A stretch of DNA of 64,000 bases from JAGVIE01 sp964520905 (GTDB taxonomy: Bacteria; Bacteroidota; Ignavibacteria; UBA10030; SZUA-254), in assembly GCA_964520905.1 (NCBI GenBank), contig CAZFQL010000009.1, forward strand, positions 101,670 to 165,669, in the 5' to 3' direction. The stretch's first letter is position 1. Each line of letters starts with the position of its first letter. The position numbers were made by a program, and so were the translations under genes. The notes beneath the pieces were generated by a model that worked only from the letters and a program-made list of their open reading frames with translations, was not told the DNA's origin and made no database searches. Below are positions 27,374-35,996 of the stretch, piece by piece.

Positions 27374-28291
27374 TTAAATAAATTTCAGCCAGCCATGTTT
27401 ATTGTTGCCGTTTCGGACAATATCGAAAAATTGTTCCTGCATTTTTTTTGTAATGGGCCCTGGTTTCCCATCACCTACTTGAATCCCGGCAACCGACCTG
27501 ACCGGTGTAACTTCAGCGGCAGTGCCCGTAAAGAATACCTCATCTGCGATAGATAGAAGCTCGCGCGGAACAGGTACTTCTCTCACTGCGTAACCGTTCT
27601 CCTGCAATAATGTAATTATTGAAGACCGCGTTATGCCGCCTAAGATGCTCGAAGTAAATGCCGGTGTATAAACGACTCCGTTCTTAACCACAAAAATATT
27701 TTCACCGCTGCCCTCACTCACCTGACCGTTTACATCAAGCGCGATACCTTCAGAGAATCCCATCTTCAACGCTTCGACTTTGATAAGCTGTGAGTTTGCA
27801 TAGTTCGCGCCGCTTTTCGCCATTGTAGGTAGAGTATTTGGCGCAGGACGGAACCATGATGATACACAAACATCGATTCCATTAGTCAAAGAATCATGAC
27901 CAAGATACGAACCCCATTCCCAAACAGCTATCGCAACATCGACCGGGTTATTAAGCGGAAAAACTCCAACATCACCATAACCGCGATAGACAACCGGTCT
28001 GATGTAACACGCTTTCATTTTGTTCGCATGAATCGTTTCAATGATCGCTTTTTCCAATTCATTCTGTGAATAAGGTATATCGGTATAATACATTTTCGTG
28101 GAATCGTATAACCGCTGTAAATGTTCTGGAAGCCGGAAGATGGCAGAACCCTTTTTCGTTTCGTAACATCTGATTCCTTCAAACCAACTCGATCCGTAAT
28201 GAACAACGTGAGAAAGAACGTGAATGTTCGCGTCGTTCCAATTAACAAGTTTGCCATTCATCCATATTTTTTCAACCGGTTTTACCGGCAT
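27374..28291 (-). CDS. ilvE: Branched-chain amino acid aminotransferase
   Basis: About 305 residues from ATG 28291. An in-frame ATG at 28372 would overlap the upstream gene by 65 bases, while 28291 leaves a 16-base gap and has GGGAA before it. It is a class IV PLP aminotransferase: VHYGSSWFEGIRCYET near the N-terminus, the PLP lysine region GANYANSQLIKVEA, and LDVNGQVSEGSGENIFVV followed by LGGITRSSI. It interconverts Leu, Ile and Val with their 2-oxo acids. It follows the ceramide-synthase-like gene; branched acyl chains could link the two, which is speculation. Confidence 0.92.
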   Translation of the reverse strand: MPVKPVEKIWMNGKLVNWNDANIHVLSHVVHYGSSWFEGIRCYETKKGSAIFRLPEHLQRLYDSTKMYYTDIPYSQNELEKAIIETIHANKMKACYIRPVVYRGYGDVGVFPLNNPVDVAIAVWEWGSYLGHDSLTNGIDVCVSSWFRPAPNTLPTMAKSGANYANSQLIKVEALKMGFSEGIALDVNGQVSEGSGENIFVVKNGVVYTPAFTSSILGGITRSSIITLLQENGYAVREVPVPRELLSIADEVFFTGTAAEVTPVRSVAGIQVGDGKPGPITKKMQEQFFDIVRNGNNKHGWLKFI

Positions 28292-28307
28292 AGAGATATT
28301 CCCGACA

Positions 28308-29426
28308 TTATAGATTTGTTTGGTAGAGGCGGTATGTTTTGTAGCGATCGGCGTTGAGAAATTCCGCTGCACGGTTCATCATAACGTTATCTTCCAGAAC
28401 CCAGCCGGCTTCTCCATCGGGATAACCGTTCTCGATACAGCGTCTTGCCGTTTCGTAGAACAACACGCTTGCCGCGCCCGTTTTCAGTCGCTCAGGCACA
28501 ACACCCAAAACCAGAATACGCGCCCAATTAATTTTTTTCTTGTGAACCAGCATCCGTACAATAGCCGGAAGCAAATAGCCGCCCTTGTTGTACTTCAATG
28601 CGATATTCAGATCGGGGATTGATAATGAAAATCCAACCGGCTCACCTTTATATTCAGCAAGGACTACCAACTCGGGAACGATAATTTGTTTCAGATCGGC
28701 GGCGAGGTAATCGAACTCCTCGTCTGTCATCGGAACGGCGCCCCAGTTATACTGCCATGCTCTATTGTACAAGCTTTTAATGACGACAACTTCTTTGTCG
28801 AATTCTTTCATATTGATGGTACGGAAAGTCAGTCCTTCGCGCTGGCGAGCACGCTCGGAAATGTTAGTTAGTCTTTCATTGAGAGATCTATCTTTCGAAA
28901 CATGATAAGCATAGAGGTCTTTCACCTTAGTCAACCCGGCACCTTCGATAAGTTTCGCATAGTATGGCGGATTGTACGGCATCAGAATTATGGGAGACCG
29001 ATTAAATCCATCGATCAGCAAACCATATTCATCGTTCACCGAAGGATTTGCCGGACCGCGAACTGCGGTAACTCCGCGTTCTTTCAGCCACTGTTTTACA
29101 GTTTGGAATAGCGCCGAGGCAACCTCTTGATCGTTGATGCATTCAAAGAAACCGAAGAAACCGATATTTTCTTTATGTTCCTTGTTGTGATTATGATTGA
29201 TGATAGCCGCGATCCTGCCAACAATTTCATTGTTGCGGTATGCGAGAAAAAATTCTGCTTCCGAATGTTTGTAGAAAGGATTTTTTTCTTTATCGATAAG
29301 TTTACGACGATCCATTAAAAGCGGTGGAACCCATTGGGGATCATCTTTATAGATTATCCATGGAAACTTGACAAACTTTTTAAGGTCTTGTTTCGAGGCA
29401 GCAGTCCTGATGTCTATCGCACTCAT
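28308..29426 (-). CDS. GNAT-fold N-acyltransferase, candidate bacterial ceramide synthase
   Basis: 372 residues, double-GNAT type, similar to YghO-like proteins. Conserved blocks are FVKFPWIIYKDDPQWVPPLL, NPFYKHSEAEFFLA, GFFGFFECINDQEVA, RGPANPSVNDEYGLLIDGF and MPYNPPYYAKLIEGAGL. In Caulobacter a protein of this family (bCerS) N-acylates the sphingoid base, and its gene occurs with serine palmitoyltransferase. Here it starts 12 bases after the palmitoyltransferase gene, and an epimerase-type reductase is divergent. The family call is firm; the ceramide synthase role is inferred from context. Confidence 0.82.
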   Translation of the reverse strand: MSAIDIRTAASKQDLKKFVKFPWIIYKDDPQWVPPLLMDRRKLIDKEKNPFYKHSEAEFFLAYRNNEIVGRIAAIINHNHNKEHKENIGFFGFFECINDQEVASALFQTVKQWLKERGVTAVRGPANPSVNDEYGLLIDGFNRSPIILMPYNPPYYAKLIEGAGLTKVKDLYAYHVSKDRSLNERLTNISERARQREGLTFRTINMKEFDKEVVVIKSLYNRAWQYNWGAVPMTDEEFDYLAADLKQIIVPELVVLAEYKGEPVGFSLSIPDLNIALKYNKGGYLLPAIVRMLVHKKKINWARILVLGVVPERLKTGAASVLFYETARRCIENGYPDGEAGWVLEDNVMMNRAAEFLNADRYKTYRLYQTNL

Positions 29427-29438
29427 TACTGCAACCGA

Positions 29439-30674
29439 TTAAATAATTCCAAGGTGCTTACCTGACTTTGAAAAAATCTCCAGAATACGATCGAGATGAT
29501 GATTTTCGTGAGTAGCCATATAGCTGGTGCGCATCATCTGCAAACCCGGCGGTACACCCGGACTGATAAATGCATTGACGAAAACTCCTGCATCGAATAA
29601 TTCCCGCCAGAATTTGAATGCCAGCATATCGTCTCCAATGATTACAGGCACCACGGCAGATTGCCCCTCGATGATTGTAAAACCTGCCTCTTTAAATCCT
29701 TTGCGCATTCTATCTGCGTTAAGGATTAATTTCGTAATGCGCTCAGGTTCTTTTTCCAGGATATCGAGCGCGGCTAATGCCGCGGCAACCGAAGCAGGGG
29801 TTGGACTTGCGCTGAAGATCAATGCGGGTGAGTGATGTTTTAGATAATTAATAACTCTTTCATTGCCAACCACGAAACCGCCGAGCGACGCAAACGTTTT
29901 ACTGAACGTACCGAAAGTCAAATCGACTTCGTTCTCCAAGCCGAAGTGGCTTGCCGTACCGCGCCCGCCTTTTCCAATAACTCCAATGGCATGAGCATCA
30001 TCTACTACAACACGCGCGTTGTATTTTTTTGTGACCTTAATAAGTTCAGGAAGGTTCACTATCTCACCCGATGTACTGAAAACACCGTCAGTTACTAAAA
30101 GTTTACCAACATGAAGCGGCAGTTTTGAGATAACACGTTCCAGATCTTCGATATCATTATGTTTATACCGAACAATCTCGGCAAACAAACCTTTCGCCAT
30201 CATGTAACCTGCAACTATGCAGGCATGGTTGTCTTTATCGGTAACAACATATTCCCCGCGCTGAACCAGAGTAGGAATTATTCCCTGGGCAGTCTGATAT
30301 CCTGTACTGAACAGCAGGCAAGACTCTTTCCCCATATACTTGGCGAGCCGCGATTCAAGTTCATTATGCAGATCGAGCGTGCCTGTCAGGTAGCGAGACC
30401 CTGAACATCCCGTCCCATATTTTTCAACTGCTCTAATGGCCGCTTCTTTCACTTTGGGATGAGCGGTCAATCCCAAATAATTATTCGAGCCTGCCATGAT
30501 AACCTTCCTGCCTTCGATTTGCACAACAGGACCTTCGTTCTCTTCTATAGCGCGGAAGTACGGGTAAAATCCCGCCGCTTTCACTTCATCGGCACGTGTA
30601 AAATCGAAGCATTTCTGAAATATATCCATTATTGGTTTTGAAGCCTGCGAATCTTTATCAAGAGGTTGTGTCAT
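29439..30674 (-). CDS. spt: Serine palmitoyltransferase (alpha-oxoamine synthase family)
   Basis: About 411 residues from ATG 30674; an in-frame ATG at 30779 adds a hydrophobic tail that homologues lack. It is a PLP alpha-oxoamine synthase: GSNNYLGLTAHPKV, KYGTGCSGSRYLTGTLDLH, DDAHAIGVIGKGGRG and the PLP lysine in TFGTFSKTFASLGGF. GFYPYFRAIEENEG near the N-terminus is typical of Bacteroidota sphingolipid enzymes rather than BioF or Kbl. It condenses serine with an acyl-CoA to 3-ketosphinganine. The partner genes lie 12 bases downstream and divergently upstream. Confidence 0.88.
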   Translation of the reverse strand: MTQPLDKDSQASKPIMDIFQKCFDFTRADEVKAAGFYPYFRAIEENEGPVVQIEGRKVIMAGSNNYLGLTAHPKVKEAAIRAVEKYGTGCSGSRYLTGTLDLHNELESRLAKYMGKESCLLFSTGYQTAQGIIPTLVQRGEYVVTDKDNHACIVAGYMMAKGLFAEIVRYKHNDIEDLERVISKLPLHVGKLLVTDGVFSTSGEIVNLPELIKVTKKYNARVVVDDAHAIGVIGKGGRGTASHFGLENEVDLTFGTFSKTFASLGGFVVGNERVINYLKHHSPALIFSASPTPASVAAALAALDILEKEPERITKLILNADRMRKGFKEAGFTIIEGQSAVVPVIIGDDMLAFKFWRELFDAGVFVNAFISPGVPPGLQMMRTSYMATHENHHLDRILEIFSKSGKHLGII

Positions 30675-30830
30675 AATTGGTAATTGGAGAATTGTTAATG
30701 CCTTCGGTATGGATGAAAAAATGGTTAAATTGCATACCAAAATTTTTTTTAATATACTTGATTGGCGTTTAAAAAGCAATTACGTTTCCAAGACTAATAA
30801 CTCTTCTATTCAATATCAATATTAAAAAAC

Positions 30831-31814
30831 ATGCAAGTTCTGATTACAGGATCAACGGGTTTTATCGGAAGTCATCTCACTGAAAGACTTCATGAAAAAG
30901 GATATCGGCTAAAATGTCTCGTCCGGAAATCCTCCGACCTCGGATGGATTAAAAATCTTCCAATCGAATATATATACGGCGATTATTCAGATATCAATTC
31001 GCTTAAAAGCGCAGTGTCGGGCGTCGATTATATTTACCATACTGCGGGAGTCACAAAATCTAAAACCAAATCCGGATATTTTGAAGGCAATCATATTGCT
31101 CTTCGTAATATGCTGCAAGCGGTGATTGAGTCGAATAATAATCTCAAACGGTTCATCCACATCAGCAGCGGAACCGCCACGGGACCGAGTGTTGACGGCA
31201 AGCCCATCGAAGAAGAAGCGCCATTCCATCCTATCACAACCTACGGTGTCAGTAAAATGGAGGCAGAAAAAGAATGCCTGCGATTGATGGGTAAGATACC
31301 TATTACGATAGTTCGTCCGCCGGCAGTATATGGACCACGCGACAAAGATGTTTTTGAATTTTTTAATACCATGAACAAAGGGTTACAACCGATGATCGGT
31401 TTCAAAGACACCTATGTAAGTCTGATCCACGTAAAGGATTTAGTTGGTGGAATTATTCTTGCGGGTGAAAGTCCGAAAGCGGTCGGACAAACATATTTTA
31501 TTTCAAGCGAGCGATATTACAACTGGAAAGAGTTGGGCGAAATAACCGCACACATCATGAACAAAAAAGTGCTTCGTGTCAGAATACCGAAATTTTTCAT
31601 ATATGTCATCGGATTTTTTGCGGAATTTATATCAGTATTCAGCAGTAAACCGGCGCTAATAAATATAGAAAAAGCCAGAGATATGGTCCAGGATGCATGG
31701 ACGTTTAGTGTCGAGAAGGCAAGGCGTGAATTGGGATTCCGAGAATTGATTACAATTGAAGATGGAATAAGGGAAACAGTAAATTGGTATCGCGAACACG
31801 GTTGGTTGAAGTAG
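30831..31814 (+). CDS. NAD(P)-dependent epimerase/dehydratase-like reductase, candidate ceramide reductase
   Basis: 327 residues of the extended short-chain dehydrogenase family. The dinucleotide motif is GSTGFIGSHL at residues 7-16; the catalytic Tyr138 and Lys142 are in TYGVSKMEAE, with the upstream Ser in HISSGTATG. IVRPPAVYGPRDKDVFEFF is the usual substrate-binding block. A protein of this type (CerR) reduces the keto-ceramide in Caulobacter sphingolipid synthesis. It is divergent from serine palmitoyltransferase, with about 155 bases between. Alternatives are sugar or steroid epimerase/dehydrogenase functions. Confidence 0.82.
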   Translation: MQVLITGSTGFIGSHLTERLHEKGYRLKCLVRKSSDLGWIKNLPIEYIYGDYSDINSLKSAVSGVDYIYHTAGVTKSKTKSGYFEGNHIALRNMLQAVIESNNNLKRFIHISSGTATGPSVDGKPIEEEAPFHPITTYGVSKMEAEKECLRLMGKIPITIVRPPAVYGPRDKDVFEFFNTMNKGLQPMIGFKDTYVSLIHVKDLVGGIILAGESPKAVGQTYFISSERYYNWKELGEITAHIMNKKVLRVRIPKFFIYVIGFFAEFISVFSSKPALINIEKARDMVQDAWTFSVEKARRELGFRELITIEDGIRETVNWYREHGWLK

Positions 31815-31867
31815 ACCCATCGATTGTTTGCTTTGCCCGTGGTATTTTTGTATATTGATATGCAAAT

Positions 31868-32029
31868 GATTGCGGGATGTCCCGCTTTCACTTCGTTCAG
31901 CGGGATTTTGTTCCGCTGCGCGGAACTCAAGAGCAAAAAAATTTATATGATCGCGGGGTGTCCCGCTTTCACTTCGTTCAGCGGGATTTCGTTCCGTTGC
32001 GCGGAACTCAAGAGCAAAAGAATTTATAT
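31868..32029 (+). repeat. Two tandem 81-base units, each starting with a tRNA-fMet-like 5' end
   Basis: Units 31868-31948 and 31949-32029 are nearly identical. Each begins GATYGCGGGRTG, which matches the first bases of the tRNA-fMet at 32123 with its leader. Next comes a hairpin TCCCGCT...AGCGGGA (31880-31905 and 31961-31986), then a second small hairpin GTTCCG...CGGAAC, then AAGAGCAAAA and TTTATAT. The next block (32030 on) again begins GATTGCGGGGTGGAG. Confidence 0.85.
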
Positions 32030-32032
32030 GAT

Positions 32033-32090
32033 TGCGGGGTGGAGTCCCGATCCAACGGATCGGGAGTAGCTTGTTGGGCTCATAACCCAA
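32033..32090 (+). pseudogene. Partial tRNA-fMet copy split by a palindrome
   Basis: TGCGGGGTGGAG (32033-32044) is the tRNA-fMet 5' end with one change. A 21-base hairpin TCCCGATCC-AAC-GGATCGGGA (32045-32065) sits where the D-loop should be. GTAGCTTGTTGGGCTCATAA then CCCAA continues the D-arm side and a full anticodon arm with CAT. The variable region, T-arm and acceptor 3' strand are missing. The intact gene starts 33 bases further on. Confidence 0.8.
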
Positions 32091-32122
32091 TAAGAGAAAC
32101 CATCACAAGATCATAAATAGAT

Positions 32123-32195
32123 CGCGGGGTGGAGCAATTGGTAGCTCGTTGGGCTCATAACCCAAAGGCTGTAGGTTCAAGTCCTGCCCCCGCTA
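32123..32195 (+). tRNA. Initiator tRNA-Met (CAT)
   Basis: A complete cloverleaf: acceptor GCGGGG pairs with CCCCGC, with an unpaired first position (C1 against T72), a hallmark of bacterial initiator tRNAs. The anticodon stem has the three consecutive G-C pairs GGG/CCC around CTCATAA. The T-arm contains GTAGGTTCAAGTCCTGC. CCA is not encoded. A hairpin terminator follows at 32211. Confidence 0.95.
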
Positions 32196-32210
32196 CACTC
32201 ACTACAGAAA

Positions 32211-32248
32211 AATCCTAATCATCGACAGATGGTTAGGATTTTTTTTAT
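32211..32248 (+). terminator. Intrinsic terminator after tRNA-fMet
   Basis: AATCCTAATCATC pairs with GATGGTTAGGATT across a four-base loop, followed by a run of T. Confidence 0.85.
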
Positions 32249-32353
32249 CCCGAACCCCGATAGTTAGCTCTACCAAATAGATGTAGGGTATAAGAGATAT
32301 ATTGCCTTGGGTGAGGCGAGCGCTATTGTTATCCTCCAATAAACAACCACTGT

Positions 32354-32765
32354 TCATCTAACATCTTTAAGCATTAGAGCAGCGCATAATTCTTGAACAC
32401 TTTTGTCGTTTGAATCTTTAGCAATTATTCCAATAGCTTCATCTCCAACAGCATAATGTAACCCATCAAGTGCAATAGCCGCGAGAAGGCGAGACTGCGT
32501 ATCTCAATTTTCATCCTTCACAATGCTGACTAATGGAGGGATGAAAGATTTAAATTCTTGATCAGGAAAAGTCCATTCTAATTGCCTTATGGCTTGTGCA
32601 GCCGCTGCCTGTACGCCATGGCTATCATTGTTTAAGACTATAACAAGTGATGCTTCTGTCTGGTTCATGTGTGGTCTCTGAAAACGTGAAGCTACATCTT
32701 GGGTTTGTATTGTATTCGCGGTTATTATTAATATCATTGTAAATAAAAAAAAGAAATCTTTTCAT
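32354..32765 (-). pseudogene. Secreted HEAT-repeat protein with an in-frame TGA and a probable one-base shift
   Basis: AAGGAGATACTC directly precedes ATG 32765. Removing one A from the AAAA after it gives a signal peptide (MKDFFFLFTMILIITANTIQ); as written the frame differs from that of the body. The body has HEAT/PBS-lyase-like helices (ASLVIVLNNDSHGVQAAAAQ, FIPPLVSIVKDEN). It hits TGA at 32506-32504, then reads on in frame as DTQSRLLAAIALDGLHYAVG to a stop at 32356-32354. A Gly codon (GGA) at the TGA position would restore a continuous repeat. Likely a decayed gene; function unknown. Confidence 0.65.
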
Positions 32766-33279
32766 GAGTATCTCCTTGAATCGTTTAATGAAAGATGGTT
32801 AATAAAAATACAGCGCAAATTAGATTGCACCATCCCTGTGCTATCGTCGATATATGTAGTATAAGGTGTTTTTAATTATTACTATAAACCTGAGCAAAAA
32901 CACTGAGTGCCTACAAAAAAGAGCTAAAGGGTTTTATAAGGCATTAAACTATATAATAAAGAGTTCCATGTGCTTATACATTAGATTCTTTTCCGTTTTG
33001 CATATCGTCTGAGATCCTCCTGTACAAATAGAGATGGCGAACTAACTAACTTTGCATTGGTACATAATTGGGGCAGGTCATTATTTAAATTTCACTGATA
33101 TTCCCATTTTTTGAGAAAATCGGGAATTAATAAGGAAATCAAGTAAATCGCTTGACGATAGGGAACTTATATACTTCCATTTTGTTATATCGTAATATAA
33201 GGGGCAAAGTTCGCCTTTTTTAAAGCAGCAATAAACCTAATTAACTTTTTCAATTAATATATTTATGAAAGGGTATCTT
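32766..33279. other. Intergenic region upstream of the multicopper oxidase
   Basis: About 500 bases of AT-rich sequence without a gene. It presumably holds the oxidase promoter, but no convincing box or operator was identified. TTTTTGAGAAAATCGGGAAT-like sequence near 33106 has no obvious partner. Confidence 0.4.
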
Positions 33280-35658
33280 ATGTTTAAGATACGACTATTT
33301 GTTTTTTTTCTGCTGGTAACATTGTTTGTTACTCAGCAGAATGCCTTCGCGCAATTAGCAAACGGGCAAATACCGTTAGCAGGTACAGCAATTCCAAAGT
33401 ATGTCGAAGCGCTTCCAACATTTGTTGGCGCAAGAGTGGATGCTTCGGGAGGAAACCTGACAATATCAATGAAAGAAATATCTCAGCAGGTTTTGCCTGT
33501 CGCGGATCCTCCACTCGTACCAGTTGGTTATCCCAAAACAAAAGTATGGGGATATGAGATTAACAATGGTACGACAACTTTTCCGGCTCACTATCCGGCA
33601 TTCACGATTGAGGCATGGAAGAATACACCAGTAACAGTAACATATTTTAATAAACTCGGTGATGCAACTCTTTACACTCCGGTTTCCTCAACTTTACCGG
33701 GTATTTTACCTGTTGATCAAACCTTACACTGGGCTGATCCACTGAGTAATGGTCACATGATGACGACTTACGCTGGTCCAGTCCCTACAGTACCACATCT
33801 TCACGGCGGTGAAGTACAGTCAACTTCAGACGGTGGACCAGATGCATGGTTCACTCCGGATAACCATCCTATTTATCCTCAAATAACCGGACCTGCATGG
33901 AATTCCGGAGTGACGAATGTCTATCAATATCCCAACACTCAGGAAGCTGCTACAATTTGGTATCACGACCATGCTCTTGGCGCTACCCGTCTTAATGTTT
34001 ATGCAGGTCTTGCTGGATTCTATCTGTTGCGTGATAATCAGGATAATGGTTTGATAAGCAATCCAATCGGTTTGCCCGCTGGTAATTATGAAATAGAAGT
34101 TGCAATTCAGGACAAGATGTTTGACACGCAAGGTCAGTTGTATTTCCCGAATCTCGGAATCAACGTAATGGATCATCCTTTTTGGATTCCGGAATTTTTT
34201 GGTGACGTAATTGTTGTGAACGGAAAAACCTGGCCCTATCTGCAGGTTGAACCCCGCCGATACCGCTTCCGTCTTCTCGATGGTTCGAATGCTCGGTTTT
34301 ACGAATTGTTTATTATGAATCTCGTGAATGGCACGAAAGGTCCTTCCATCTGGCAAATCGGAACAGACGGCGGTTTACTTGATATTCCGGTTCTTATAGA
34401 TCAAAACACTCCTGCTGCTGCATTGAAGAAGCTTCTTATGGCTCCGGGTGAACGTTTTGATGTTATAATAGATTTTGCTGGATTTGCCGGACAGACATTA
34501 ACTCTGATGAATTCCGGAAAAGCTCCTTATCCAAATGGTAAGCCAGCCAATCCGAAAACTGTGGGACAGATTATGCAATTCAGGGTGGGTACTACAGTTA
34601 CAGGAGGAGTTGATAATAGCTACAATCCGGCAACCCGTGCACCGCTTAGAACGCCATTAGTTAAATTGGTTAATTTTGCTACGGGCACCCCGGCAGTGGC
34701 AAAAGATTATACTCGCCAGCTTACATTGAAAGAGATCATGGGCATGGCAGGTCCGCTTGAGGTACTCGTTAATAATGCTAAATGGATGGCACCGACGACT
34801 GAGATCCCCACCGAAGGTAACACTGAAGTTTGGCAGATCATTAACCTAACGGCAGATGCGCATCCTATGCATTTGCACCTGACACAGTTTCAACTTGTTA
34901 GCCGACAGCCATTTGATATAACAGGTTACACAAAGCAATACAACTTGTCATTCCCTGGCGGTGTAAGTCCTGTTGATGGGCTGACATATCCGGCTGGTGT
35001 TTTTATTCCTGGTTTTGGTCCGCCGCTCGCTTATGGTACTGCTGGTGTTACTCCAATACTTGGTGGGAATCCGGATGTTACACCCTTTCTGAAAGGTAAA
35101 CCACGTCCGGCTGATGCAAACGAACAGGGCTGGAAAGATACTTACAAGATGTATCCTGGTGAAGTTACCACTGTTATTGTCCGATTTGCTCCAACGGAGA
35201 AGCCGGCGGCTTCTGCTAAGTCCAATTTGTTCTTCGGTTTCGATCCTAGTGTAGGACCTGGCTATGTATGGCATTGTCACATTGTTGACCATGAAGACAA
35301 TGAAATGATGCGGCCGTATGCTGTGAATCCCAATCCTTTAGCACCAGCTCGTGCTAAGACAGTTCCAGGTTCAATTGCCGAAACGGTAACACCTGGGAAA
35401 TTCGAACTTGAGGAAGCATATCCAGATCCGTTTAATCCTTCAACCAATATTGGTTTTCAATTACCCAAGGATAGTCGGGTTGTCATCAGAATTTTCAACT
35501 CACTTGGACAGCAAGTACAAACATTAGTTAATAACGATTATTCGGCTGGTGTACATTCTGTAACATGGAATGCAGAAAACTTGCCAAGCGGTATGTACTA
35601 TTATCAAATGCAGGCCGGTACATTCCAAAACTCAAAGAAAATAATGTTGCTAAAATAA
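33280..35658 (+). CDS. Secreted multicopper oxidase (CotA/bilirubin-oxidase-like) with T9SS sorting domain
   Basis: I choose ATG 33280: AAAGGG lies eight bases upstream and it opens the signal peptide MFKIRLFVFFLLVTLFV; the ATG at 33265 does not. Three cupredoxin domains carry the copper ligands: HLHGGEV (about residue 172), WYHDHALGATRLNVYAG, HPMHLHLTQFQLV and the type-1/trinuclear motif WHCHIVDHEDNEMM (about 662). This is the spore-coat CotA/phenoxazinone-synthase/bilirubin-oxidase class, oxidising phenolics or metals with O2. The last 85 residues are a T9SS C-terminal domain (AYPDPFNPSTNI to KKIMLLK), so the enzyme is exported to the surface. Followed by a terminator at 35693. Confidence 0.93.
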   Translation: MFKIRLFVFFLLVTLFVTQQNAFAQLANGQIPLAGTAIPKYVEALPTFVGARVDASGGNLTISMKEISQQVLPVADPPLVPVGYPKTKVWGYEINNGTTTFPAHYPAFTIEAWKNTPVTVTYFNKLGDATLYTPVSSTLPGILPVDQTLHWADPLSNGHMMTTYAGPVPTVPHLHGGEVQSTSDGGPDAWFTPDNHPIYPQITGPAWNSGVTNVYQYPNTQEAATIWYHDHALGATRLNVYAGLAGFYLLRDNQDNGLISNPIGLPAGNYEIEVAIQDKMFDTQGQLYFPNLGINVMDHPFWIPEFFGDVIVVNGKTWPYLQVEPRRYRFRLLDGSNARFYELFIMNLVNGTKGPSIWQIGTDGGLLDIPVLIDQNTPAAALKKLLMAPGERFDVIIDFAGFAGQTLTLMNSGKAPYPNGKPANPKTVGQIMQFRVGTTVTGGVDNSYNPATRAPLRTPLVKLVNFATGTPAVAKDYTRQLTLKEIMGMAGPLEVLVNNAKWMAPTTEIPTEGNTEVWQIINLTADAHPMHLHLTQFQLVSRQPFDITGYTKQYNLSFPGGVSPVDGLTYPAGVFIPGFGPPLAYGTAGVTPILGGNPDVTPFLKGKPRPADANEQGWKDTYKMYPGEVTTVIVRFAPTEKPAASAKSNLFFGFDPSVGPGYVWHCHIVDHEDNEMMRPYAVNPNPLAPARAKTVPGSIAETVTPGKFELEEAYPDPFNPSTNIGFQLPKDSRVVIRIFNSLGQQVQTLVNNDYSAGVHSVTWNAENLPSGMYYYQMQAGTFQNSKKIMLLK

Positions 35659-35692
35659 ACTGAAGCTTCACAAAACTAAAATTGATTTGATA

Positions 35693-35726
35693 CCCCCGGC
35701 TTGTTTTTGACCAACCGGGGTTTTAT
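35693..35726 (+). terminator. Intrinsic terminator of the multicopper oxidase gene
   Basis: CCCCGG pairs with CCGGGG across a 15-base loop, followed by TTTTATTTT. Confidence 0.85.
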
Positions 35727-35839
35727 TTTCGTCCAATATTTAATCATTACAGATTTATCTATATCCTAAGCTGACCAACAACAATAATCTTACCCTCAAT
35801 TTGTGTAGGAGCAGACACGTACTACACCCGCTACGAAAA

Positions 35840-35867
35840 AAGCCGATTCTGAAAAGATTCGGCTTAT
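35840..35867. terminator. Second hairpin terminator downstream
   Basis: AAGCCGA pairs with TCGGCTT across a 13-base loop and is followed by ATTTATTTT. It comes after TACACCCGCTACGA, which looks like a tRNA 3' end, but no tRNA can be folded. Confidence 0.6.
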
Positions 35868-35996
35868 TTATTTTGTGACCCCGAGATAAACCTTCAGCTT
35901 CTTACTAACAGAATATTACTGGAATGCAACTGGAACCTTTTCATAATAGAACATTTAGTGCTAGAGCAAACGTCAATAAGAGTCTAGAAATCAACA

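Noticed and set aside
31868..32029. Tandem 81-base repeats as a CRISPR array
   Set aside because: The whole 81-base unit is repeated, with no unique spacers between short repeats, and there are no cas genes; the units start with a tRNA-fMet 5' end instead.
35786..35840. A tRNA ending in ACACCCGCTACGA before a terminator
   Set aside because: No cloverleaf can be formed upstream; at most a remnant.
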